From assembly GCA_032433595.1 (NCBI GenBank), contig JASWJB010000308.1:1-53786 (forward strand): a stretch of 53,786 bases of DNA, written 5' to 3'. The stretch's first letter is position 1, and every line of letters starts with the position of its first letter. Positions 22,578 to 33,849 of the stretch are shown here, one piece after another. The DNA is from Conoideocrella luteorostrata. Taxonomy: Eukaryota; Ascomycota; Sordariomycetes; Hypocreales; Clavicipitaceae. Below the pieces are notes generated by a model that ran no database searches, was not told where the DNA came from, and saw nothing but the letters and a program-made list of their open reading frames with translations. A program made the position numbers and the translations under genes.

Positions 22578-23752
22578 ATGGCGGACGCCAAGGATAACAA
22601 GGCGTACAAGTATCGCCAGGAAATCAGCCAGGTACGATCTTTTCTTTTTGAAAGAGAAAAAAAACCCAAATCCACTTAACTCGATATTCTTTCATAATCA
22701 GCTCTCACTTAAACCGTTAAGGTCCATGCCACGACGCTGACCACAAAATCAGATGATGTACGTATCTGGCGAAACCGGTGAGCCATCTGTAGAAACCACA
22801 AGCATAATAGAAGACATTGTTCGCCAACAAGTCATAGAATTAGTACGCACAATCCACTTCCTTCCCGTTTCTCATTTTTTTCACTTTTTAAGCCAAAAAA
22901 AAAAAAAAGAAACCAAAGGCTGACCGCCTCCCCCAGCTCCGCACCTGCACGGAGCACGCCTCCCGTCGCGGCTCCAAATCCATCTCCACCAACGACCTCA
23001 TCTTCCAAATCCGCCATGACCAAGCCAAAGTATCCCGCCTGCGCACATTCCTCTCCTGGAAGGACGTGCGCAAAAACGTCAAAGACTCCGACGACAAAGG
23101 CGCCGACGCGGACATCGGCGCCGCAGGGGATGACGGCGGCGTGCCCGGCGGGCCCGTCGACGAAGCTGCCAAGAAGAACAAGAAGGCAAAAGTAGGCCTG
23201 CCGTGGGAGCCCGCGTCCTTCTTCCCCGTCGAGGTGCCCGAGCGGGATGACGAGGATGACGAGGAGGAAGAGGAGATGAATTACATTACGCTCCAGCGGT
23301 TACGGAAGGCAGATGAGCGGACAAAGGCCATGACCAAGGAAGAGTACGTTACGTGGTCCGAGTACAGGCAGGCGAGCTTTACGTGGAGAAAGGGCAAGAG
23401 GTTCAGGGAGTGGGCTGGGTTCGGCATCGTCACGGATAGTAAGCCGTCAGATGATATTGTGGACATATTGGGTTTCTTGACATTTGAGATGGTGGCCACC
23501 TTGACAGAGGTGGCGCTCAAGGTGAAGGAGCTGGAGGATGTGGCGAGGGCGCAGAGCGGAGCGGATAATGCAGGTACGAAGAAGAGGAAGCTGCAGCAGG
23601 GCTTGTTTGATCCGCCGAGCGAGGGCAAGACGCCGGTTGAGCCGAGACACGTCCAGGAGGCGTTTAGGAAGTTTCAAGAGAGGCCGAAGAAGACGAGAGC
23701 TATGTTAATTGGGACGAGGATGACGCAGAGGACGACGCTGAATATTATTTGA
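22578..23752 (+). CDS. SPT3: SPT3, SAGA subunit with histone folds
   Basis: A SAGA coactivator component that helps deliver TBP to promoters. Exons 22578-22631, 22753-22842 and 22937-23752 give 319 residues. The N-terminus [18 protein letters not shown] leads into [12 protein letters not shown] and [13 protein letters not shown], then [17 protein letters not shown] and [18 protein letters not shown], the first histone-fold half of SPT3. A charged linker with an Asp/Glu run ([10 protein letters not shown]) follows, then the second fold with [20 protein letters not shown], and the C-terminal [26 protein letters not shown] block (shown only in part by family) and RTTLNII end. Intron 2 contains a polypyrimidine part followed by an A-run (about 22895-22908) before its CCCAG acceptor. 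Frame and length fit the family fully. Confidence 0.95.
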
Positions 23753-24110
23753 GGTGCTACTTGGATGAGAAACTTTGGAAAGGGGGGCGGGGGGCGTGTT
23801 CTCCGTATCGTCAGCCTGGATGGGTTGGTGTATATATATGCTGGATTGAAAGGGCAAGGGACAAGGAGTAATGGCGCTACAATCGGTGTTGTAAACCCTG
23901 TTTTCACTTTAGAAATTTGGTTTTAAAGAGTTTGGAGACTGCTGGTCACAGGTAGGTGTGGTGGACGGAGATATCAAGCAAGGTGTATGTGTGTATGTAT
24001 GTATATGTTTATTCATGAAGGTTTCATTTGAGCCAAAACTTCTTTCTTCCAAAGATACACAAAATCCGATTAGCGTCTGTCTTACAAGCCATAATTACTA
24101 GTTAGTTTGG
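23753..24110. other. Convergent 3' region SPT3 / FUSC transporter
   Basis: About 360 bp between two 3' ends, with no gene seen. GTATGT repeats lie near 23980-24010. Confidence 0.5.
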
Positions 24111-27100
24111 CTATGATGATTTGCTACTGTGACTAATTGTGAAACCACGTCTCCTGACCAATGTGTCACTCCGTCGTAACCTTGTTCCAACTCGCCGTAA
24201 CATCTGGGTATATCTCACGTCATCTGCTAAATCTTCTCCAGCCTCAGCGTCGGCTTCACTATCAAATTGAAATCCTTCGCCATGCTGCGAGACAGTTGCC
24301 GCCCGGCGCAGCTGAGCGATAGACTCGCTCCCCTCCGGTCGTGGTACATCCACGCCACTGCCATGGTTCGCTTGGCCGGAACCTTTGACTTGTTCTGAGT
24401 TGACTCTGTCCAAGTCGTCTCCATGCTCAGTTTCCAGCTGTCGAATGCATTGTCTATACTGTGGCCGCTCCAACATGCCGCTTCTGAACGCGTTCACTCC
24501 CACCAGCAGCTTCACCAAGTCCACCAGCTCTTCGAGGTACTCAATAATCTCCATTTGGCCGGCTGTACTAGCATTCCAGGAAAGAAACTTGCGTTGCGTA
24601 ATCATGTATGCAGTCTCTTCGTCCAAATTAGAACCGGGGTGGTGATGTTTCATCAAGCTTGGCCTGCCCTTCACTCCCTTCGAATCCTGACCGGCGAGGA
24701 GAAGCCCTCGGATGCGGTTGATGAGTCTCAGCTGCGCCAATCGAGCCGAGGGGATGAACTGTGGCAGCGGCAGCCAGTTCGTCAGTGCTTCGTTGACCGA
24801 GAACAGTATCAAGGCACTGCTAGCAGCGACATTGCGCCTATACGTGTAGACTTGGCAGTTGAGGTCCTCCAGGATGGACGATCCGTACACTCTGCGGAGC
24901 TGGATCATGTTGTCCATCCGATCAATGATTTGCTGCAGGATGTGTATGATTTGTTTATAGGTTGGGGCCAGCGGCTTGAACGACCCTTTCAAGCGTGGCT
25001 CGGTCAGGCAAAACGGCAAGAATGTATCGGCAGCCACCAGCGCTCTGTGCGCTTTATCGCGACAATGACGGAACCGACTGAAGAGCTTCTCAGATCGGAA
25101 GTTGGGCCGATCCGGATCGTCGACTCCGACGAAGACGGCCGCCTGCATTTTCTGAATCTGTCGAACTGCCGCCGATAGTGACTCTACTAGACGGTCTCGC
25201 GCCCGCACGGGCGTAATGACGGCCTCAACTACCATGGCCACTAGTCCCCCGACGAGGAACGCAACGAGCCTCTTGTAGAATATCTCGGAGGCGATGGATA
25301 CGTCGCTCACCGCAGCTGGCCCGGCCCTCATCATTAGCAAATACTCATGGGTGACGTCTTTTTTTTTTTTTTTTTTTATGAAGCAACTTACCAAGAGCAA
25401 CTACTGCCATGGACACAATTGATATCATCCCCGCCTTGACATATTTGGTGGCAATCTGTACATACACCGAAGGTACGATGCCAAAAAGTAGAATTACTAC
25501 GGCCGCGGCACGATTTCCGCGCCCAATCTCCACTGAAAGATATCCGACTAGACAACCAAAGACAACACCAAAGAGTCGGACGGCAAAAACAAAAAGGGAA
25601 GTACCAATGGCAACCTCAAACACGAGGATGAGCTGCATTGGTGCCCATACCCCTTTCACCTCAGCATACCAGCCATTCCATGAAGCCACCAAAGCAGGCC
25701 AAGTAACAAGGAATACCGCGACCGCCAGTTTCAGAGCGTAATCCACATCGTCAGAGCGCTTCACCCATTCTATAGCGTCTGCTATTGCAGCCCGAATACT
25801 TCGGGCTCGTGTATCAGAAGCGAACTTCTTGCTCCTATGACTAGACCTGGCCGGCCGTTTCTGAGCTGGTGCCTGGGAATTCACAAAACAAGGCAGTGAT
25901 TCTTCATCCCCGGTCATTGGTGGTGTGTCGACTTCATCTAAAGGCTCCTTTTCCCTCTTTGCAGATTTTGGTTGAAGCCCTTGGCGAGCCGACTTTTTGG
26001 CTTCCTCAGGAAGTATAAGCCCGTCGGTCTCTCCGCCTGTGGCGAGCCACTGTCGTAAATTCCTGAACTGTGGAATCCATATTTGAGATTTTCTATATCG
26101 TCGTTGTTTCTTCGAAACGAGTTTTCTGGCATGTCGAAGCATCTCAAGTATCTGAGTTGCTGAGCCTTGATACGCGAGAAGAAAAGAAGAGACAAGAAAC
26201 GTTTCCATGCGCGGCATGAAGTCCACCGCCTGTCCACTCTCGCCCATTACGGCAACTTTGAGCTCCTCTGCAGATCTTCTGTCGAAAGTGGCAATCGCTT
26301 CAGAAAACTCGTCGATGCGCATATCGATTTCCTCTAACTGAATGCCTTTTGGTGCTGGTGTGCCCCCAGGTAGTTGTGGAACGTCAAAGCAATAGGCAAG
26401 GCAGGATGTCAACAAATGCACAGCCTCCTTCATGGAGGCCATGAAGTCTTGCACCGGGTTTCGAATCTGTCGGAGAGTCATCTCTAGAAGCTGATAACTG
26501 CCGGCCTCAATTTCTTTCAACGGCTTGTCACCATCATTAGCCTGTCCCTTGTAACGAGATCGCTTCTGAACACCGGACGGCATGGGCTGTGTGTTTTGCG
26601 CCAGGCCAGTTTGGTGTTTCGACTCTACGGTGACGGGAGTATCTGCACCATATCCTCGCAAGCCCCCATCGTCAACAAGAATATACTTGTTTTCGCAGGC
26701 CCCGATGAGGGTTACGACGTTCTGGACAAGAGTCGTCATATAAAGTAAACTGATGCCCTTCATTGTGGCTGGGGCTAAAGGGGATACGGATATTTCAAAG
26801 TCAACCTCGTCCTGCACTTTCTTGCAACTAGATAGCTGAGTTCGCAACCTAGATTTTTGTCCGGTCAAGTATGCCAGTGTGGTGAGATGAATTGGCGCTG
26901 CTGATCGGCCGGCTGACGCTCCGGCAGTATGGAAGGGATTGGGGAAATCGGCAAAAAAAGTTCGAACATGTGCTAAAAATTTATTTTTGGCTCTTTTGAT
27001 TGTGCTATGTGTGGCAGTGGCGGCGAGAGGATGTAAATGGCTCCTCGCCTCGATTGCGTCGCCTCCAGGCGTGATGAACCAATGCGTTGCCCGCGTCAAC

Positions 27101-27702
27101 GTGTCCACTGTACTTGACAATGTGTCAATCGTAGACGTCCCAAGATAACGGCTAGATAGTTCAGGGAAAATAGCTAGGTTCACAACAACCAGCACCCCAC
27201 CGCCCAGGAGAACGGGAATATAAATGGTGGTGAACAGCGAGGCTGTAGCACTGGTTGGCAGCTGTATAGTGAGAAGAGCCGACAAGAGAAGAAATAGAAC
27301 AAAGTTGAAGAGCCGCGGACTCATTGACCTCACAAATCCATGAAGCAAAACACAACCCAGCAGAAACAACGCGCGAATGGTATAAGCTGCGGGGGGGTTC
27401 GCATCCTCGACCAGGCCTGACAAGTATAGGCCCAAAAGAGACCAAGACAATCCTAAGAGTGATCCAAACAGAATCATGAGAAGAGCCTCTAGCATGACAC
27501 CCAAGCGTTGCGCCGGATGGGCGAAAACTACCACCATTGGCGTCAAGAAGGTTGAGTTGGCCTTAAAGTGCGGGAGGATAGCGATGATGATGGCAATGGT
27601 ACAAGCGATAGTGTACTTCAGAATTCGTTGCCAAAGTGTATTAGACTGCCAGTCTCCCCAAATGACGGTGATTAGCGTCCGAATTGCATTCAAGGCGGCC
27701 AT
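24111..27702 (-). CDS. FUSC-type ER/plasma membrane transporter (ArAE_2 / BRE4-like family)
   Basis: A large membrane protein of the aromatic-acid-exporter-like fungal family that includes brefeldin-A-sensitivity protein 4; the substrate is unknown. ATG 27702 opens MAALNAIRTLITVIWGDW. Exon 1 is 27702-25392 and exon 2 25357-24111, giving 1185 residues. The N-terminal six-helix half includes TIACTIAIIIAILPHF, LEALLMILFGSLLGLSWSLL and YIPVLLGGGVLVVVNLAIFPE. A long soluble region (residues about 200-630) follows, then the second helical half (LAVAVFLVTWPALVASWNGW, MQLILVFEVAIGTSLFVFAV, GIVPSVYVQIATKYVKAG) and, in exon 2, LVAFLVGGLVAMVVEAVITP and the C-terminal ArAE_2-like soluble domain. The only way I see to join the exons is a 34-nt intron consisting mostly of 19 A. 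Without it the frame stops at once, so it is a very short intron or a homopolymer-length artefact. Confidence 0.85.
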
Positions 27703-28668
27703 GCTGCGTGGTTGCGTAGGTGAAGGCCCATGGTAAATGAAGTTGCTCTATCCCATCAGTTGGAAAACGTCGTCGCATATGGTCGTGGCAGTGGCAGTTC
27801 CTACCTCGAATACGATGTATAACGGTCCATCCAGGATGAGAGTGGATAGAATCGAGAGTGAAAAAACAATAGGCAAACGACGGCTGGGGTTAAGAAGCAC
27901 TTATACAAATTCGCACAACGGTCCGATGCAAGTTTCGGCGTTGGTCGTCAACGTCGAGTGAAGTCATTGGCGCAGCGCTAGCACAGTCCAGGTCAAGGTT
28001 GGTCAGTCACGCAGACAAGTCGTACTTTTTCCATGCTGTCTCTAGCGGACGGGGCAAAGCAGCTTGGTATTCTATATACGGAGTACCGAGTAACTACAGA
28101 GTACTCAACATGGGGGGAAATCCCGGTTCCAATAACAACAAGTCTTCATTTCACATCACATTCTACTTGAAACAACCGTTCCCATTCTCCAACATTCTCC
28201 AACAATCATTCTCAGTCGACCTGACAGTGCCGGCCACTCCTCCTAGCACTCCTCCTACCAAGCCCCTGCCAAGCTCCCGCCAAGCTCCAGTACAAGCCAC
28301 AACGTACGGAGTGGACAGTCCGGTATAATGACAAGGCATGACAACGTGTGGAAAGACAACATAAATGTTTATACTAGTATTAATAGACTGTACATACGGA
28401 ATAGACTATGACACATGTGTTCCATATATAGCTAGGAAGCAAAGGCATCACTGCTTTTCCCTGTGAAACCAGGTCTTACTTATTGTGCACACGGCAAAAC
28501 GGTAAATTTGGTCGGAGTACTCCGTACTCCGTAGTTAGTTGGTGGACCAACATCGCATCACCTCCGCCCTGAGTTACTCTGTATGGAGTACTCCTAGCGT
28601 ACAGCATCGCCGACCTCACCCTCGCATCATCAAACGGCGCACAGCACGCCCCCCATCCACTCGCTGCC
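27703..28668. promoter_or_regulatory. Divergent promoter region, FUSC transporter / AP-2 sigma
   Basis: Nearly 1 kb between two divergent starts. It holds several motif copies: 28513-28533 (overlapping palindromes), a related GTATGGAGTACTCC near 28581, TATACGGAGTACC near 28077 and a half site near 28305. No gene was supported. Confidence 0.5.
28513..28533. repeat. Overlapping TACGGAGTACTCCGTA-type palindrome
   Basis: CGGAGTACTCCG followed by a further TACTCCGTA unit, about 135 bp upstream of the AP-2 sigma ATG. Confidence 0.85.
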
Positions 28669-29188
28669 ATGCTATCTTTCATCCTCATCCAAAATCGACA
28701 GTCCGTCCTCCCCCATCACTCCCCATCACTCCCCATAACCCCCCTCGCCCCGGCTTCCCAACCATTTAACTGACCACCACCATGCCAGGGGCAAAACCCG
28801 ACTCGCAAAATGGTACGCTCCCTACAGCGACGACGAAAAGATCAAACTCAAGGGCGAAGTCCACCGGCTCGTCGCCCCCCGCGACCAAAAATACCAATCC
28901 AACTTTGTCGAGTTCCGCAACAACAAAATCGTGTACCGCCGCTACGCCGGGCTCTTCTTCTGCGCTTGCGTTGACACCAACGACAATGAGCTAGCGTACC
29001 TTGAGGCCATCCACTTCTTTGTAGAGGTGCTGGACTCGTTCTTTGGAAATGTATGCGAGCTGGATCTGGTGTTTAATTTTTATAAGGTCTATGCTATCCT
29101 CGATGAGGTCTTTTTGGCCGGGGAGATTGAAGAGACGAGTAAACAGGTCGTTTTGACGAGGTTAGAGCATTTGGATAAGTTGGAGTGA
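28669..29188 (+). CDS. APS2: AP-2 adaptor complex small subunit sigma
   Basis: The small chain of the clathrin adaptor AP-2, which acts at the plasma membrane in endocytic cargo and coat recruitment. A short first exon (28669-28700) encodes [10 protein letters not shown] and two bases of the next codon. The intron (28701-28788, GTCCGT donor, GCCAG acceptor, very C-rich) is followed by exon 2 (28789-29188). Splicing gives [20 protein letters not shown], the family signature, and 143 residues, the standard length. Further conserved blocks are [55 protein letters not shown] and the C-terminal [13 protein letters not shown]. The donor departs from the GTRAGT consensus, but no other choice keeps the frame. 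Convergent with the zinc-knuckle gene. Confidence 0.96.
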
Positions 29189-29514
29189 TGCGCAAGAAGT
29201 GGCTGGCAATGCAAGGAAAATCGTGTTAGAGAGGGGAGGGATTGGATTCTTATTTCATAACAATTTGGGAGTTTCATCTCATGGGAAAAGGGGGCGTCAC
29301 GGAAAGGCGTTTGGCGTTACTGCCTACTGGACATAACAAGGAACTGTTAATATACCAGGGTGCTATTATATACTACGGCGGTTCGATTGACTATTTCAAG
29401 ATGAGATACTTGTAGTACGGTTCTGTCCTGTACCATTGTCTCATCGTGTTCTTACATGCTGTTAGCCTCGCATGATGTGCACCCTCCTCCAAACCCTGCC
29501 ACAGCTGTATCTCG
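29189..29514. other. Convergent 3' region
   Basis: About 330 bp between the 3' ends of AP-2 sigma and the zinc-knuckle gene. Nothing notable was seen. Confidence 0.5.
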
Positions 29515-31221
29515 CTAGTTCGACATACCGCCTTCCTCGTCAGTCCGAATCCTTTTCCTTTTGCGAGGAGGCCCAATATCATCATCAGCCGTTGCTTTGG
29601 GTTTAAATTCGATGCCAGCTTGCCACAGCTCAATGGCAGCCTGTCGAGAGTTCTGGGCTGTGTGCCCCAATACCTGATTCGGAAACAGAGTGTGGACGCT
29701 CTGCTCGCCATCTATCTGTGCTTGGGGATGTTCTACTGAGCAAGGCCTTGAATCGGTCTTCTCTTGTTGAGGAGACTCGGAACCCTTTACGCTTTCAGGC
29801 AGCGGTATACCCTCGGGATCAGGCTTTAAGTGAAGTCTCTGAATTTCACTTACTCCCTCTTCATTGCTGGTGGCCAGCTTGATCTTCTTAACAGCTGGTT
29901 GGCTGTCCCAAAACATGAGGTCATCCTCAGGCACATCTCCCTTAAACCTCCTCCTGAGACCTTGTTCAAGCCTGGTGAGAAAATCATCTGCTTGTTGAAG
30001 GGCAACTTCTTCTGCCGCCGTCAGATGATTCATTGCTACGTCGACGTGTGGATCCTTGGTAAGGTTAGAGTAACACGAGTATTGAATGCAATGAAGCACA
30101 TACCTCTCTATATGGGGACAATCGACCAGTCATTCGCACGGGCAAAGTCACCAGCTGTCCTGCCGTTGCTGAAAACGACACATCAGCTGAGGGTTCTGTT
30201 AGTAGCTCCCGCTGAGACCCAAAATGAGAATCTGCCAATTGATCTACCGCGCGTGTGGGCGCTGCGGATATTCTCTCGGTCGAAGGTTCTGAAGAATTTT
30301 TATATTTGCAGATGCTCGCTCGTTGCGGGCAGTTCCACACATAATGTGTTCCGTAGATACCGCATATGTTGCAAATATACCGAGGAGGGGGAGGATAGTC
30401 CCACGACGGATCAATGTTCGAGGGGCATTCCGTGGTATTATGTCCTAGCTGCTTATCAGTCTTTTTTTTTTTTTTCTGCCCTTCATCTTTCCTTTGGGTA
30501 CAGTAGAGTACGCACCCGGGGTATTACATCTTCGACAGACATGGTTTACAAACGAAGTCGATGTCAACTCAGGCGAATCAAAACTTGGCGAATCAAAGCT
30601 TGTTGTCTTACTCCTTCTCCTTGAGGTATCATCCCACTCACGTTGGGGGCATTCGAATAATTCCATTGATAAGTCCACCTTCTCTAGCTTCTCCTGGCTA
30701 TTTTGTTTTCCGACAAGCTTATCTGTAGAAGGATGGCTAGCGGAAGTGGAATCTTCCGAGCCAGGTCGCGACGACGTGCCAGAATGGTCTCTAGACAGAA
30801 TTTGACTCCCATTGTCTCGAGAACGGTCTAGGCGAGGAAATGAACGGCTTATTTCATCATAAATTTGTTCCATAAAGTTCTTCATATTGCAGACTTCTCC
30901 ACTTCGCTCGAATTTCCTCCAAATGTCCGTAGGTGAACTCTTCCACAATGACAAGACAAGATCTCGTCCGCAGCCCCATCTTGATAGGTGTGAACACCAA
31001 TCTTGTACAGGTAAGTCCTTACCGCCAGTTTGCAAGGCTTTCGCTTGGAGCCACATAATGAAAATGGAGATAATACTGGTCACCGAGAGCTTTTGTTTGA
31101 CATCGTGAATTTTTCTATAAAGCGTTGACAACCTCATCAAGCTAAGGTCCATGAAATGGCGTAAACCGCTGCAACCAACAATGTGTTGTAGGTTGGAAAT
31201 AATTTGCGATCGAGTATCCAT
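29515..31221 (-). CDS. CCHC zinc-knuckle protein, function unknown (528 aa)
   Basis: Likely a nucleic-acid-binding protein, as zinc knuckles usually are; the target is unknown. ATG 31221 opens MDTRSQIISNLQHIVG. Exons 31221-30516, 30444-30104 and 30054-29515 sum to 528 codons plus stop. The N-terminal 100 residues contain a short helical segment (IISIFIMWLQAKAL). Around residue 230 a knuckle CRRCNTPGHNTTEC spans the first intron, followed closely by a second, CNICGIYGTHYVWNC. The rest is low-complexity and charged, ending in a basic run (PPRKRKRIRTDEEGG) that could be a nuclear localisation signal. Fifteen residues after the second knuckle the sequence becomes Ser/Thr-rich. The first intron contains an A-run of 13-14. 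The order of two adjacent CCHC knuckles after a long N-terminal region resembles fungal orphans annotated only as zinc-knuckle proteins. Confidence 0.78.
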
Positions 31222-31730
31222 GTTGTGTTATGCCTGCCCAATATGTAGTAGGGAGAAAACGAAATAAAGAAACAGTACTCCAAAACGAGAATATAGATGG
31301 AGTTGTGCGTCTGAAACACATCTGAATGCCTGCTGTAAGCCTGTGCAGGAGATCAATCTGTGATTTTTGAAGTGTTTGAAGAAGAAGGAGAGAACAAAGA
31401 GGATGCAGGATCGAATGCCGCGTTTTGTGCCAATCTGAAATGCCTCACAAACTACCGAATCATGCACCGCCCGCCAGCTGGCAGCTGGGCAAGCGGCCTC
31501 ATAACACTTGCCCCAGTCCGCCAGCAGTACTCTGTCGGAACCCGTAAGCCATAGCCTTCACATAACGAATCAAAAACAAAACCCATAACGTGACACGCAG
31601 CATGGGGTCCTGGTTTTAAAACAACGTCTCGGTGTCGATTGATATGAACGCTTCATCAGTACAGTTAATGCATCTGCTCAAACTACTTCGTCTTGGGCTT
31701 CACTCCATTCCGCATCCCATTTCAACCCAT
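31222..31730. other. Intergenic between two minus-strand genes
   Basis: About 510 bp between the start of the zinc-knuckle gene and the stop of IST1. No gene was seen. It is expected to hold the promoter of the zinc-knuckle gene and the IST1 3' end. Confidence 0.5.
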
Positions 31731-32733
31731 TCACCTCTTCTTCAAAGCCGCAAACCTTTTCTCCAAATCACTAATATCTGGCACAGCGCCATCAGGTTCC
31801 TTTTTACTCGCTGCCTGCTCCATCTTCTTATTAGGCTTAAGCTCAACCGACCCCAGCGTGACTTTAGGATGAATGTTATCCGTCGTTCTCCGTGGCGGTG
31901 TCACCGTGACTGGACTTCTCGGGCCAGCAAATCCCTGAGGCGGTGTTGCCCTATTGAGCTCGTGCTCGCCCTTTGAGAGTTTCCTTTCCGTCGTCAGAGG
32001 CTCTGCAAGTACCTTTTGTCCGCCGGATGGATCATCTTCGTCGTCTCCATCTAAATCATCAACCAGTTCCGGAGGCGGCGTGACCTTCTCCCTCTTTGGC
32101 CAATCCACCCCATATGCTCTGGCAATCTCTTCCAGGTATCCCTGGACAAGCTCTGCTCTCGGCGGCTCGACACTCAACTTCTTCACCACTTTCGCATTCA
32201 CTTTACCATCGGTATTCTCCATAGCCGCGAGTACAAATTCCTTGCCGTATTTCTCGCCAAGAAGTTGCCTCACCGCGGCTAATTCCTTGATTTCTGTCTT
32301 CGGCGCCGCGTAAATAATACTCTTAATGGCTTCCTCCAGCCCCGGATCGCAAACGGAGCTCTCCATTAATCCGGCTCTGGCGAGCAGAAGCTCGCAATAT
32401 AGCTCTAGCATCTCGTGTAGCTCGGTAGTAATGTCTGAGCGAATTATGTTCTCGACGCGGATCGTGGCGGAATCTATCTTTCCAGCTTCTAGCAGTTGGG
32501 CCATTGCCCTCTGCTGGGTCTTTCCTATCTGCTCATCGCGCTGCTGGACATTTCGCAAGCGCGCAATGGCGAGTTTGAGCTGTACCTTCAATTTTGTCTA
32601 TATATGCGCAGGCATTTTGATGTCACAGGTTAGCCTGCCATGAGGGAAGAGGAAGAGTACTGCATGCGTCATTGGTGGTGGATGGCGGGGTTCTAATATC
32701 TAAGCTCACCAGTATAGATGTTGCCGGGGCCAT
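31731..32733 (-). CDS. IST1: IST1-like regulator of Vps4 in the ESCRT-III pathway
   Basis: An ESCRT-III-related protein that binds Did2 and Vps4 and tunes multivesicular body formation. The ATG at 32733 starts a 24-nt first exon encoding MAPATSIL. The intron (32709-32598, GTGAGC to TATAG) is followed by exon 2 (32597-31731), giving 296 residues. The N-terminal IST1 domain is clear: TKLKVQLKLAIARLRNVQQ, then ARAMAQLL-type helix (QRAMAQLLEAGKIDSATIRV), ELHEMLELYCELLLARAGL and the C-terminal helix EEIARAYGVDWP. A Pro/Asp-rich linker follows. The last residues DISDLEKRFAALKKR fit a MIM1 motif, which binds the MIT domain of Vps4. Choice of start rests on the splice frame and on the short exon being common in this family. 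Confidence 0.92.
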
Positions 32734-32936
32734 GATAGGCGACTGAGCTGAGTATTATCCAGAAAAACGATATTGAGATCACCACGGCCGGGAGCATGGG
32801 AAATGGGCAAGACGGAGTTGCCTAGACTTTGGGAGAAGATGCGACCTAGAGCTGAGCTGGTGCCTGTCGGATGTTTCTAATGCAGGTGTCTGCTTGTCGC
32901 AACTCTGAGCTCAATGCGGGGCTGTGGTGGGGGTTC
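32734..32936. other. Intergenic upstream of IST1
   Basis: About 200 bp between the IST1 start and the left end of the second MITE-like element. No gene. Confidence 0.4.
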
Positions 32937-33599
32937 CAGTAAATCTCAGGTCCAACCTATTGATGCGATGGTCCAGAGTGGGGCAAGTTATGGGCAGAAA
33001 TGTTTATGCCCAGCATATGCCGGGCATATACAAATCACACAGTACGAATTGTGGCATCTTCTTAGCATAAGCTCTCTTCTTCCTTTCTTCTTTAGTAGTG
33101 CACTATAATATAAGCCTTATAAGTAAGTGTATAGTGTAATATAAGTAGTTTATGCTGGAATTTAAATACCCCTTAGGGATAGCTATTATGCCTTGCAACG
33201 CAAGATGCCTCGCAACGCCAGAGGAATTTAAGCACCCCTTAGGGATAGCTATTATGCCTTATAACCCCAGATGCCTCGCAACGCAAGATACCTTATAACG
33301 CTTACTTTTCTTTTATAATTACTTTATTCCTTTAAGTTAAGTATTTTCTTCTTAGTATAAAGTAACTATTTATATTAAGAAATTTTTTTATTTTTTAATA
33401 TAATAAGTATACCCTTTTAAGAGTGTATGCCCTATATATATAGGGCATATGCCTTAAGATTCATTTAATTCACACTAATACACTGTGAAGTCTTGCATAT
33501 GCTTAGCATATGCAGTTGCTCTTCACCGCTTGCCTAATTAAGCGGGTCCTAGCCCCACTCTGGACCATCGCATCAATAGGTTGGACCTGAGATTTACTG
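32937..33599. mobile_element. MITE-like element with 48-bp perfect terminal inverted repeats
   Basis: Positions 32937-32984 and 33552-33599 are perfect 48-bp inverted repeats, beginning CAGTAAATCTCAGG. The interior is strongly AT-rich, has no transposase frame and contains a 66-bp tandem duplication and several GCATATGC-type palindromes. Flanking bases show no clear target duplication, unless TA inside the repeat (CAG-TA-AATC and GATT-TA-CTG) is the duplicated site. It sits 23 bp from the dispersed repeat copy B, so it may have inserted into or beside that element. Confidence 0.75.
33157..33288. repeat. 66-bp direct tandem duplication
   Basis: Units 33157-33222 and 33223-33288 are head-to-tail and largely identical, each starting GGAATTTAA and containing CCCCTTAGGGATAGCTATTA. 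Differences are few. It lies inside the MITE-like element. Confidence 0.85.
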
Positions 33600-33622
33600 T
33601 GTCCCCGCTGTGGTGCCCACCC

Positions 33623-33849
33623 CAGGCCGTTCAGAGCTCGCTACTGCTGATGCTGTCGCTGTTGCGGATATTATGAATAACTACGGAGTACTCCGTAAAT
33701 AAACACGCAGCGGTAGTTTTTCTAATCACGCAGCAGGGGCTAATCCTAAACCGGAATGACCGCAAGGCCCTTCAGGAGGGCTATGAAGAAGGTCTGACGA
33801 AGGCCTTAATTGACAAAGACTTCACCTTTGAATAACCGAATAGATGGTA
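33623..33849 (-). repeat. Dispersed repeat, copy B (inverted relative to 2874-3111)
   Basis: The reverse complement matches copy A at about 90 percent. The plus strand of copy B reads through AVADIMNNYGVLRK, then (one frame over) HAAVVFLITQQGLILNRN and QEGYEEGLTKALIDKDFTFE before TAA at 33833-33835. The tail thus looks like the C-terminus of a protein. The perfect palindrome TACGGAGTACTCCGTA is at 33682-33697, where it encodes YGVLR-like codons. Confidence 0.8.

Noticed and set aside
24423..25178. 251-codon plus-strand open frame
   Set aside because: It lies antisense inside the exon of the FUSC transporter, has no family motif, and mirrors codon bias of the real gene.
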